A DNA stretch of 64,000 nucleotides, from positions 112,811 to 176,810 of the forward strand of contig NZ_JGZP01000016.1 in the NCBI RefSeq assembly GCF_000741785.1. The letters are read 5' to 3'. The position numbers were made by a program, and so were the translations under genes. The notes below the pieces were generated by a model, which was not told the DNA's origin, searched no databases, and saw nothing but the letters and a program-made list of their open reading frames with translations. Of the stretch, positions 52,094 through 64,000 are shown in pieces. The stretch comes from Bifidobacterium stellenboschense. Its GTDB lineage: Bacteria; Actinomycetota; Actinomycetes; Actinomycetales; Bifidobacteriaceae. How positions within the stretch are numbered: the first letter of the stretch is position 1; the number at the start of each line of letters is the position of its first letter.

Positions 52094-54652
52094 TCAGGCC
52101 CGGGTGAGGACCTCGGCGAGCGCCTGGATCACCGGCTGCGGCATGTGCGAGTCGAATTCGCGGCTCTCGTCCACGCCGTGCAGGTCCTCGATCGTGTGGA
52201 GCGCCGGCAGCGCGTCCTTCCCGAGCTCCTTGACCATCGCGTAGGCGGTCTCCTTGGTGAGGTAGAGCATCTGCGCGTCCTTGAGCACGGCGAACGCGTC
52301 CTCGACCACGGTGTCGCCGGCGACCGGCAGACCGGCGACGAACGTCACCGTGAGACCGTCCGTCGCGGCCACGCCGGAGATCTTCACGACCGCGCTCAGC
52401 GTCGCCGCGTCGTAGGAGACGTCGGCGGCGACCGTGCGGCCGTCGGACGTGACGGTCACGTTCGCGCCACCGTCACCGACCGCCGACGCGTCGACGCCGC
52501 GAAGGACGATCGTCCAGTCGCGCGTCTCGGGCACGACGTCGGCGGCGCCGGCGACCGGCGCGACGGTGAACGTCGCTGCCGTCGCGGCACCGTCCGTCTC
52601 GCCCAGATGCAGCGACAGTGCGGTCGACGCCCAGCGCACGGACGCTTCGGGCGCGCCGTCGTCCTCCCACAGCGTGAACGACCCGCTCGCGCCCGGGAAG
52701 GCGACCACGCGCAGGGACTGCGGGTTCGCGACCGAGTTGAGCGGTTCACCGGCCCTCTCCTCCTGCAACGGAACGATGGCGCCGGCCTTCGCGAACACGG
52801 GGATGCGGTCGAGGCCGCGCCACGCCTCGATGCGACGGCCGTTCGCCGGGCGCGATGCGTAGCGGCGCCCGTCGAAGAAGTCGAACCACGTGCCCTGCGG
52901 CAGCCACACGTCGGCCTTCGCGCGCTGCACGCTCTTCTCGGCCGGGGCGACGATCGGCGCGACGAGCAGTTCGGTGCCGAAGCGGAACTCGTCGACGAGC
53001 TTGTACGCGTCGCGGATCTCCGGCCAGTCCCAGTAGAGCGGCTGGACGAGCGGCTCGCCCTCGTAGGCGGCGCGGCGGTTCATCGTGTACAGGTACGGGA
53101 TCATCGCGTGGCGCAGGCGCAGCGCGGCGGTCATCGCGGCGGCCACGTCGCCGTGGAAGTTCCACGGCTCCTTGCCGTTGAACGGCGAGTCGGTGGAGTG
53201 CAGGCGGTTGATCGGGCTGAACGCGCCGAACTGGTACCAGCGCGCCTCCAGCTCCTCGTCGCGGTAGCCGAACATGTGGCCGCCGATGTCGTGGCTCCAC
53301 CAGCCGTAGCCGATGTTGGAGGCGGTGGCGGTGAATTCGGGCTGGAACTTCAGGGACTCCCAGTTGACGACCGTATCGCCGGAGAAGCCGATCGGATAGC
53401 GGTGCGAGCCGGGGCCGGCGTAACGGGAGAAGGTGAGCGGGCGCGGGTTGCGCGCGGCGTAGTCGCTGCCGTCGGCGCGCGCCGAGTCGAGGTAGTGCAG
53501 GTGGTTGAGGCCCCACAGCGGGTCGAGGCCGGGCTGGCGGGTGGTGCCGCCCTGCTGCCAGTCGAGCCACCAGAAGTCGACGCCCTCGTCCTCCATCGGA
53601 TGGTGGAGCTTGTCGAAGTAGGCCTCCATGAACTTCGGATCGGTGAGGTCGAACTGCACGGCCTCCTCGGTCTTCGGGTCGATGCCCATCGCCTCGGCGA
53701 GTTCCGGGTAACGTTCCTCGAACGCGCGCACGCCGTCCTTCGGGTGCACGTTGAGCGTGATCTTCATGCCCTGCTCGTGCAGCCACGCCATGAAGCGCTT
53801 CGGATCGGGGAAGAAGTCCTTGTTCCACGTGTAGCCGGTCCAGCCGGAACCGTACTTCGGGTCGACGTCGTCGACGAGATGCCAGTCCATGTCGACCACG
53901 GCGGTGGTGAACGGAATGCCTTCCTTCTCGAACCGTTCGACGAGCGTCATGTATTCGGCTTCGGTGTAGCGGTGGTAGCGGCTCCACCAGTTGCCGAGCG
54001 TGAAGCGCGGCAACAGCGGGGTCGGCCCGGTCAGACGGTAGAGGTCGTGCACGGCCTCGCGGTAGCGGTGTCCGTAGGCGAACAGGTAGAAGTCGGTGGT
54101 GGGTTCCGGCTTCGGCGTCACCCACGTGCCGAACGGGTTCGCCTTGCCGTTGACTTCCGGCGTCTCGCGGATGATGTTCGATGCCGAATCGTCGATGACG
54201 GCCCAGCCGTCGGTGCCGTTGACGCCGGGACCGACGGGGATGCGGCCGTTCGCGAAGTCGAGCGTGCGCGCCGTGCCGCCGAGGTTGCGCATCTGATCAT
54301 CGCCGTAATGCCACGTGTTGTCGATGGCCCTGACGTTCTTGATGGTGGCGTACAGGCCCTCCTTGCTGAACGGGGCCTGATTGTAGGAGATATGGAGCGA
54401 CGGCGTGTCAATCTCCAGCCATCCGTCGCGTTCGATGACGGTGAACTCCGGTGCGGCGTCCGGGCCGAAGTCGCGGTTGAGCACGGACTGCGTGGCGTCG
54501 TCGACGAACCGGCCGGAATCGGACCATTCGAAGCGGATGAGCGACTCGGTGATGACGCCGATGCGCCACCGGTCGCCCTGGATGATGCGGTCCGGGTCCA
54601 TCGCCGGATGCGCGCCAAGCGTACCGAGCGAGAAGAGATTGCGGTCTACCAC
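52094..54652 (-). CDS. GH31 alpha-glucosidase family protein
   Basis: This 852-residue protein, probably cytoplasmic (no signal peptide), has the GH31 (beta/alpha)8 barrel with RYTEAEYMTLVERF, VVDMDWH, nucleophile Asp in FWWLDWQQGG, and acid/base Asp in FSGDTVVNWESL; then the C-terminal beta domains. These enzymes release alpha-linked glucose or xylose from the non-reducing end. A C-terminal block of about 100 residues is extra. I chose GTG 54652 because AAAGGAG lies 5 nt upstream; the ATG at 54703 lacks a ribosome site and lies inside the probable promoter. Confidence 0.9.
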   Translation of the reverse strand: MVDRNLFSLGTLGAHPAMDPDRIIQGDRWRIGVITESLIRFEWSDSGRFVDDATQSVLNRDFGPDAAPEFTVIERDGWLEIDTPSLHISYNQAPFSKEGLYATIKNVRAIDNTWHYGDDQMRNLGGTARTLDFANGRIPVGPGVNGTDGWAVIDDSASNIIRETPEVNGKANPFGTWVTPKPEPTTDFYLFAYGHRYREAVHDLYRLTGPTPLLPRFTLGNWWSRYHRYTEAEYMTLVERFEKEGIPFTTAVVDMDWHLVDDVDPKYGSGWTGYTWNKDFFPDPKRFMAWLHEQGMKITLNVHPKDGVRAFEERYPELAEAMGIDPKTEEAVQFDLTDPKFMEAYFDKLHHPMEDEGVDFWWLDWQQGGTTRQPGLDPLWGLNHLHYLDSARADGSDYAARNPRPLTFSRYAGPGSHRYPIGFSGDTVVNWESLKFQPEFTATASNIGYGWWSHDIGGHMFGYRDEELEARWYQFGAFSPINRLHSTDSPFNGKEPWNFHGDVAAAMTAALRLRHAMIPYLYTMNRRAAYEGEPLVQPLYWDWPEIRDAYKLVDEFRFGTELLVAPIVAPAEKSVQRAKADVWLPQGTWFDFFDGRRYASRPANGRRIEAWRGLDRIPVFAKAGAIVPLQEERAGEPLNSVANPQSLRVVAFPGASGSFTLWEDDGAPEASVRWASTALSLHLGETDGAATAATFTVAPVAGAADVVPETRDWTIVLRGVDASAVGDGGANVTVTSDGRTVAADVSYDAATLSAVVKISGVAATDGLTVTFVAGLPVAGDTVVEDAFAVLKDAQMLYLTKETAYAMVKELGKDALPALHTIEDLHGVDESREFDSHMPQPVIQALAEVLTRA

Positions 54653-54711
54653 GTGAACTCCTTTGTCGTGTGCTGCGTATCGTGATGTCCGATTGGTTGA
54701 CATCTACGATA

Positions 54712-54812
54712 ATAGCGCTTGCACAATATGAGCCACGCTCAAGAAAACTGCAATATCATTCTGCGGAATATCAATATGTTTCCGCCGTGATTGGATTATC
54801 ATAGCGCTTGCA
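54712..54812 (-). promoter_or_regulatory. Two LacI-type operators upstream of the GH31 gene
   Basis: ATAGCGCTTGCA occurs at 54712-54723 and again, identically, at 54801-54812, 89 bp apart. The AGCGCT core is typical of LacI-family sites. The first copy overlaps the likely -10 (TATTAT on the minus strand). Two copies at this spacing could allow looping. A run of nine C bases lies at 54852-54860. Confidence 0.6.
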
Positions 54813-54904
54813 TACACAACGGCGTGCATGCATTACACTTCCCCTCAACAACCCCCCCCCACGCGCGCACGATCCCGTTGCTGAGATGACGTGCGCGACG
54901 CACA

Positions 54905-55801
54905 TCAGGATGCATGCGCGCGACGGTACTGCGACGGTGTCATGCCGGTCTCGTCACGGAATCTGCGATTGAAGTTGGAGGCGTTGTCATAACCGCTCAT
55001 CCGTTGGATACGTGCGATCGGCAGATCGGTGCAGGTCAGCAGGCGGCAGGCGCGCCCCACGCGCAGGCGACGGACGAAATCGGCGAAACCGATGCCGGCC
55101 ACCCGTTTGAAGAAGCGGGAAAAGGTCGATACGCTCATCGAGGCCGCTTCGGCGGCATCCGACAGCGTGACCGTATCGAGATGCGACGAAATATAGGCGA
55201 TGGCGACGTTGACGTCGTCCTCGACACCGAAGGCGACCTGCGGATTGTATCCCGGGGTCACCACGGTGCGAACCTCATCCGCCGGCGCCTGTTGGAACAC
55301 CGTGAGGATGGCGATGAGGTCGGCCACGCGCCGCGCCGCGTCATGCTCCCCCATCGTCTCCAGTAGGCCTCCCGCCTCGTGCGCGGAGTTTCCCGACAGG
55401 ACGAGTGCATGCGACGCGCGACGCACCACCTGCTCGAACCCGGCGGTCTCGGGGAACGCCGACGCCAGCAGTCGCAGCGTCTGCGGGCGGACATGGCACA
55501 GCACGTCACGATGGGCGAGCCGTTCGCCGGGGATGATGTCCGACAGCCAGTTGTGAGGCAGGTTCGAGCCGATCATCGCCACATGCCCCGCCTCGAACGG
55601 CATGAGTCCGTCCCCGGCCATGAGCTGTCCGCTTCCCTCACGGATCAGGTGGATTTCGATCTGCGGATGGTAGTGCCATCGGGCCAATGCGCTCGGATAC
55701 CCGTGGCTCGACCATCGTATGGCGGCGTCCCCATCGGGGACGATCACCTCCAGCGATCCAGCATCCGAGTATGGGATCATGCCGGCGTCACGCGCATCCA
55801 T
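54905..55801 (-). CDS. AraC-family transcriptional regulator
   Basis: This 298-residue protein has an N-terminal cupin ligand-binding part (about 30-130, with ARWHYHPQIEIHLIREGSG) and a C-terminal double helix-turn-helix (about 200-298): LSDAAEAASMSVSTFSRFFKR and IARIQRMSGYDNASNFNRRFRDETGMTPSQYR. It activates or represses sugar genes. GAGGAGG stands before ATG 55801; the frame is open to a GTG at 55828. It lies downstream of a polyol dehydrogenase and transporter on the same strand and probably controls them. Confidence 0.93.
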   Translation of the reverse strand: MDARDAGMIPYSDAGSLEVIVPDGDAAIRWSSHGYPSALARWHYHPQIEIHLIREGSGQLMAGDGLMPFEAGHVAMIGSNLPHNWLSDIIPGERLAHRDVLCHVRPQTLRLLASAFPETAGFEQVVRRASHALVLSGNSAHEAGGLLETMGEHDAARRVADLIAILTVFQQAPADEVRTVVTPGYNPQVAFGVEDDVNVAIAYISSHLDTVTLSDAAEAASMSVSTFSRFFKRVAGIGFADFVRRLRVGRACRLLTCTDLPIARIQRMSGYDNASNFNRRFRDETGMTPSQYRRAHAS

Positions 55802-56061
55802 CGCCAACCTCCTCGTCGATTCCTCCACGATACCGCACCGTCCGCCGCCCGATGTCTCGCGATCGCCGATCGTTCACCGGCTCCCGTCGACGGATACCGC
55901 CGGGCATCGGAAAACGACGTGACGACCGTCCGAGGAACACCGGAAATGCCGATGCGCGCCGGCGGCGGAAAAAGGGAATCCCGCCGGCCCGTCATCGATT
56001 ATTCATGGCGCCCCTCGGACGGCCGTCACGCCGTCGCCAAGCAGCCGTCCGTCATCCGCGA

Positions 56062-57102
56062 TCAGTCGCGGTCGACGGTGATCTGCAGCTTGATGTCACC
56101 CGGACGGCCCTCGTCCATACGGTCGAAGGCGGCCTTGGCGTCCTTCATCGCGAAGGTGTCGGTGATGAAGGGCTTGAGGTTGAGCCTGCCGCTGGCGACC
56201 AGATCGATGGCCTTCTGGTACACGTTGGCGTAGCGGAAGACGTTCTCGATACGCACTTCGGTGGCCTGCAGCTCGGTGATGTCAATCGACACCGGATCGA
56301 CCGGGATGCCGACGAGCACCGCGCAGCCGCCGGGGGCGATGAGCTTCCAGAACGTCTCGTAGGCCTTCGGTGCGCCGGAGCATTCGAACGCCACGTCGGC
56401 ACCCCAGCCGCCGGTCTCCTCGCGGACCCGCTCGACGAGATCCTCCTTCGTCAGATCGACCGGGATGACGCCCGGAATCTGGCCGATGATGCCAAGCTTG
56501 ACGGCGGAGACGTCGGAGACGAGCACCTTGGAGGCGCCGCCGGCGAGCGCGGCGGAAGCGGTGAGCATGCCCACCGTGCCCGATCCGGTCACGACGCACA
56601 CGTCGCCGGGCTTGATACGCGCCTTGGTGGCGGCCCACATGCCCACGGCGGTAGGCTCGAGCAGCGCGCCCTCGCCGAAGCTCATGTTGTCGGGCAGGTG
56701 GTAGGTGAACGCGGCCGGGTGGATGACCTCTTCGCACAGGCAACCGTCGATCGGCGGGGTGGCGAAGAAGCGCACGGCCGGGTCGACGTTGTACATGCCC
56801 AGTCGGCTGGCGCGCGAAGTCATGTCGGGGATGCCGGGTTCGAGGGCGACGCGGTCGCCGGGCTTGAAATCGGTGACGCCGGGGCCGACTTCGAGCACGG
56901 TGCCCGCGGCCTCATGACCGAGAATCATCGGCTGTTCGACGACGTACTTGCCGACGCGTCCGTGCGTGTAGTAGTGCAGGTCGGAGCCGCACACGCCCAC
57001 GGTATGCGGCGCGATGCGCAGTTCGCCGGGACCGGGCGCCTGGACGTCCGGGACCTCGCGCACGTTGATGACGCCCTGCTTCTCGAGAACGACTGCCTTC
57101 AT
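56062..57102 (-). CDS. Zinc-dependent polyol (sorbitol/xylitol-type) dehydrogenase
   Basis: This 346-residue medium-chain dehydrogenase has catalytic zinc ligands in [14 protein letters not shown] and GHEAAGTV, and Rossmann motif [10 protein letters not shown] near residue 173. The segment that normally carries the four structural-zinc Cys reads [17 protein letters not shown], with none of them, as in animal sorbitol dehydrogenase. It probably oxidises a polyol to a ketose with NAD+. AAAGGAG precedes ATG 57102. It follows a polyol-type transporter by 64 nt, so the two form an operon. Confidence 0.9.
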   Translation of the reverse strand: MKAVVLEKQGVINVREVPDVQAPGPGELRIAPHTVGVCGSDLHYYTHGRVGKYVVEQPMILGHEAAGTVLEVGPGVTDFKPGDRVALEPGIPDMTSRASRLGMYNVDPAVRFFATPPIDGCLCEEVIHPAAFTYHLPDNMSFGEGALLEPTAVGMWAATKARIKPGDVCVVTGSGTVGMLTASAALAGGASKVLVSDVSAVKLGIIGQIPGVIPVDLTKEDLVERVREETGGWGADVAFECSGAPKAYETFWKLIAPGGCAVLVGIPVDPVSIDITELQATEVRIENVFRYANVYQKAIDLVASGRLNLKPFITDTFAMKDAKAAFDRMDEGRPGDIKLQITVDRD

Positions 57103-57166
57103 GATGATGCTCCTTTGATTGGATGGTTGTTGATGGTTGTTGGTTGATATGGATGGGAAAGACGGA

Positions 57167-58477
57167 TCAGACCACGGCCGAGGACTGCGAGGCCATCGCC
57201 GGCATCGTCTCCGTGGACACGCTCCGATCGATGCGACGACCTTTCTCATCGAAACCGGGTTGCTTCGGTCGAATCCACAGGGAGACGACCGATCCGCCGA
57301 TGTAGCAGATCGCGTACGCCCAGCACACGCCGGCGAACCCGACCGTCTCCAGCAGCACGGTGGCGATGAACGGACCGCAGAAGGTCGTCAGACCGGAGGC
57401 GAGGTTGTGCGCGGAGACCGCGGCCCCCTTGTGCTCGGGCTCCAGCGCGGGGAACACCGCACCCATCGGCACGAAGGCGGAGATACCCATGCCGAGCACC
57501 ACCGCGCACAGGTACATGAGCGGCAGGTTGCGGCCGAAGAACTGGGGCACGTAGTACATGGCGAGCGTGCCGAGGGCGGAGAGCCAGCATCCCCACCAAC
57601 GCATCTGGCGCATCCAGCCGAACCGGTCGCCCATACGACCCCAGAACACGTTGCCGAACACGGTGACGACGAAGAGCAGCCCCCAGATGGTGGACCATTC
57701 GGTGACCTTGAACCATGCGCCGCCGCCGTTGGTATGCGTGGCGAGGTACAGCGGCATGATGACCGGGAATCCGTAGAGGGTGAGGTTGCAGATCACGCGC
57801 AGCACGGCGGCGAAGGCGATCTGGCGGTTCTCCTTGAGGATGGTGACGCCGCGGGAGAGTTCACGCAGCTTGTCGGCGGTGCTCATCGCGTCGAGATCGG
57901 CATTGCGTGTCTTCGGCACGAACCACAGGCAAATGAGCAGACCGGCAATCGAGAACGGCAGCGACACCCACAGCGAGTAGTATTCGCCGATCACCGGCGT
58001 GATGAACGCGGGCAGGTAAGCACCGAACACGCCGATGCCGAAGGAGTACGAGGTCCAGAACCATCCCATGGCCGAGGCCAGTTTGCTCGGGTCCACGGTC
58101 TGTGCGAGCAGTACCACGTAGCTGTAGATGAACAGCGGGTAGCCCATGCCGCGCAGCATGTACGACACCAGCATCAGCGGATAGATGTGGCTCGGCAACG
58201 CCACACCGATGAACACCAGGTGCAGAGCGATCCACGAGACCGCGCCGACCAGCATGATGCGCTTGGCGCCGAACATCTCCGCAAGCACTCCGGACGACCA
58301 TCCGGCCAACGCCGCGACCAGACCATACATGGTGAACAGCATCGATGCCTGCGACGAGCTGAATCCCTGATCCACGACATACTTCGACAGGAACGTCAGC
58401 TCGAAGCCGTCTCCCGTCATGAACACCGCGATCGCCAGGAACCCCGGCAGCAGTGTTCTCATCAATCCCCGAGCCAC
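57167..58477 (-). CDS. MFS transporter, ribitol/arabitol-type
   Basis: This 436-residue protein has 12 helices. LLPGFLAIAVFMTGDGFELTFLSKYVVDQGF at the N-terminus and GWSSGVLAEMFGAKRIML between helices 2 and 3 resemble the RbtT/DalT polyol permeases. Start at GTG 58477 with AAGGAG 5 nt upstream. First gene of the transporter-dehydrogenase-AraC unit. The substrate (ribitol, arabitol, xylitol or sorbitol) is inferred. Confidence 0.88.
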   Translation of the reverse strand: MARGLMRTLLPGFLAIAVFMTGDGFELTFLSKYVVDQGFSSSQASMLFTMYGLVAALAGWSSGVLAEMFGAKRIMLVGAVSWIALHLVFIGVALPSHIYPLMLVSYMLRGMGYPLFIYSYVVLLAQTVDPSKLASAMGWFWTSYSFGIGVFGAYLPAFITPVIGEYYSLWVSLPFSIAGLLICLWFVPKTRNADLDAMSTADKLRELSRGVTILKENRQIAFAAVLRVICNLTLYGFPVIMPLYLATHTNGGGAWFKVTEWSTIWGLLFVVTVFGNVFWGRMGDRFGWMRQMRWWGCWLSALGTLAMYYVPQFFGRNLPLMYLCAVVLGMGISAFVPMGAVFPALEPEHKGAAVSAHNLASGLTTFCGPFIATVLLETVGFAGVCWAYAICYIGGSVVSLWIRPKQPGFDEKGRRIDRSVSTETMPAMASQSSAVV

Positions 58478-58798
58478 GTTGTCTCCTTACCTGAACTTCG
58501 TTGTCTTTATCGCTCCTCGTTGAAGCGTTAATACAATTCTCCCGTGAGAAACACTGGTGTTTCCTCGCATTAGATGGCAAGAATTGATACTTTTTTGCAC
58601 TCCGCATGGATGCTCAGCAATTCCCGAACGGATACCCCGCCTCACAGGACTGCCTCACAGGACATCGAGCGGAGAACCGCGAAACACGCATTTTACAAAG
58701 TGACTTTACAGAAGTCGGCGCATGGGGTTATGCTGGGCGGCGATGGACGGAGATACCGCCCACATGCGCCGCAGGCGCACCAACGAAAGGACATCATC
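58478..58798. promoter_or_regulatory. Divergent control region, polyol operon / small ORF
   Basis: Towards the small ORF there is a promoter with TTTACA (58705-58710), an 18-bp spacer and TATGCT (58729-58734). Its -35 is part of GACTT-TACAG-AAGTC (58702-58716), one of two sites here (with TTTTACAAAGT at 58691-58701) that resemble the three in the adhE-ROK gap. AATTGATACTTTTT (58582-58595) is shared with that gap too. Confidence 0.55.
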
Positions 58799-58927
58799 AT
58801 GATGAACGGAAAGAAGTTCATGGCAGCCGTTATGCGTGGTTTCGAGGCCAGCGGCATGAACGCCCTCGCCCAAGCCGGCTACAGCGAGGCCACCACCAAG
58901 GCATTCGAAGCCATCGAAAACCGCTGA
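58799..58927 (+). CDS. Small protein of 41-42 residues
   Basis: GAAAGGA lies 6-9 nt before tandem ATGs (58799 and 58802) and a good promoter lies 65 nt upstream. The product begins MMNGKKFMAAVMRGFEASG and ends in an acidic, Ala-rich stretch (EATTKAFEAIENR), so a short amphipathic helix is likely. No family is recognised; it is not a typical leader, having no run of one amino acid. It diverges from the polyol operon and shares regulator-like sites with it. Confidence 0.6.
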   Translation: MMNGKKFMAAVMRGFEASGMNALAQAGYSEATTKAFEAIENR

Positions 58928-59180
58928 ACCGCAACAGCCTAAGAACGATACAGCAGCGGCATGGATGGCATGAGCCGTCTTCCTGCCGCACGTCGCGCAT
59001 CGATAGGATGCATCGCCTTCGATGCCGAACATGATCGTCCAACGGTCATGTCGATCAATCAGATGCTCCAACAGGATCGGACAACGGCGTCCCCTCTCTC
59101 TGTTTCCCCCAAATCCCCGTGAGGCCTATGTGTTGACCACCGCGATCGCCCTGGGCCGTATCGCCAGCCCCGCCCGATAG
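58928..59180. other. Gap between the small ORF and the repeats beyond the 5S gene
   Basis: No ORF, tRNA or terminator with a T-tract is evident. This 250-nt stretch is unremarkable. Confidence 0.3.
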
Positions 59181-59199
59181 CGTCTCCTCCCGTTGGCTT

Positions 59200-59390
59200 C
59201 TTCGTCGGCGGTGGTGTCCGTTGTTTCCTTCCGCCGGCGGGAGGTGGCGCGTAGCGCCGGAGGGTGGTTTCGTGTCCGCGTGTGTGGTGTCGGTGGGTGG
59301 CTGGCGGGTTCGTTCCCGTCGCGTGTGTCCGTTGTTTTCTCCCGCTGGCGGGAGGTGGCGTGTGGCGTCGGTGGGTGGTTTCACGCGCGT
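59200..59390. repeat. Two direct copies of a GC-rich repeat downstream of the rRNA operon
   Basis: GTGTCCGTTGTTT at about 59214 and again at about 59325 is followed in each copy by a (T/C)CCGC(C/T)GGCGGGAGGTGGCG core and then GGGTGGTTTC. They belong to the same family as the repeat at 7684. Confidence 0.7.
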
Positions 59391-59488
59391 GTGGTGTCGT
59401 GGCGGGTGTTTCCCCGTCCCCGTGTGTTTGGGTCTGGGTATGACGGGGTCCCGGGGGCGTGTGGCTTGTCCGGGGTCCGGGTATGGGT

Positions 59489-59521
59489 GGACCCCGGGAG
59501 CGTGTTGCTCGACCGGGGTCC
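59489..59521 (-). terminator. Possible rRNA operon terminator
   Basis: GGACCCCGG (59489-59497) and CCGGGGTCC (59513-59521) pair 13 nt beyond the 5S end. No T-tract follows, so it may be a processing stem instead. Confidence 0.4.
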
Positions 59522-59534
59522 TGTTCTCGTTGTG

Positions 59535-59651
59535 GTGCGGCGGCGTGCTACTCTCCCACACCCTGTCGGGTGCAGTACCATCGCCGTGCCAGGTCTTAGC
59601 TTCCGGGTTCGGAATGGGTCCGGGCGTCTCTCCTGGGCTATGACCGCCGCA
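59535..59651 (-). rRNA. rrf: 5S ribosomal RNA
   Basis: The minus strand reads GCGGCGGTCATAGCCCAGG..., then CCCATTCCGAACCCGGAAG, and ends GTAGCACGCCGCCGC. The 5' and 3' ends form the 5S terminal stem. Ends are good to a few bases. Confidence 0.95.
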
Positions 59652-59834
59652 AATCTTCAATTGTGGGACCCGCCCCGCTCGGGGTCGTTCCCTAGCTGGT
59701 GGTTCGGGGACCGGATGGTGGACGCTTGTTGATCGTGTTTCGTGGTCACGGACCGTTGTTCCGTGTCGCGTGTTTTCGCGCAGTCTTCGCTGTGGTGATG
59801 CTCTCCCACCCCTGGGGGTGGGGTTGTGTGTCGC

Positions 59835-64000
<4,166 letters not shown>

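Overview
The window is a high-GC chromosomal segment of a Bifidobacterium-type actinobacterium. This rests on the bifidobacterial style of the gene set: a long AdhE, two adjacent ketol-acid reductoisomerase genes, Kup, GH43 and GH31 glycosidases, ROK, LacI and AraC regulators, a cell-wall-anchored glycosidase, and a 16S-23S-5S operon without a spacer tRNA. The species cannot be fixed from reading alone.

Region 1 (1-7.5 kb) looks accessory. It holds the 3' end of an RNase H-like gene, a coupled pair of large unknown proteins, another unknown protein, then a 72-aa protein followed by a soluble VirD4/TraG-type ATPase with no relaxase or pilus genes beside it. The unknown protein at 3368 and the ATPase operon at 4482 share the same 15-bp near-palindrome upstream. 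A convergent pair (AbiEi-like protein and variant leucine-rich-repeat protein) closes the region.

Region 2 (7.5-20.2 kb) is mostly housekeeping: metG, tatD, kup, a class II glutamine amidotransferase and an HD hydrolase. It ends with a coupled FtsX-like permease and an ABC-ATPase-like protein that has lost its Walker A, signature and H-loop motifs. Several of these genes have no Shine-Dalgarno sequence but do have a -10-like hexamer 6-8 nt before the start codon, which suggests leaderless mRNAs.

Region 3 (20.4-29.1 kb) holds an MFS sugar transporter with a LacI regulator. It then appears to be centred on branched-chain amino acids: a 35-aa leader peptide with three consecutive Ile codons and an attenuator, an MHS-family transporter, and two ilvC paralogues.

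Region 4 (29.1-47.5 kb) carries a wall-anchored GH43 enzyme, a nitroreductase with paired operators, rsmD, recG, rpmB, a PfkB-type kinase lacking the catalytic Asp, two small transporter or membrane genes, an XRE-membrane protein, a VOC protein, a HAD phosphatase, a LysE exporter and a lipoprotein.

Region 5 (47.6-59 kb) is carbon metabolism: adhE diverging from a ROK regulator, a GH31 alpha-glucosidase, and a polyol-type MFS/dehydrogenase/AraC operon. The rRNA operon fills 59.5-64 kb on the minus strand, and the 16S gene runs off the end.

The long intergenic regions are unusual. Many hold GC-rich composite palindromes of one common family. Others hold locus-specific arrays in which a unit private to that gap is repeated with a fixed period of 15, 31, 33, 35, 52 or 61 bp, often as hairpins with a constant loop.
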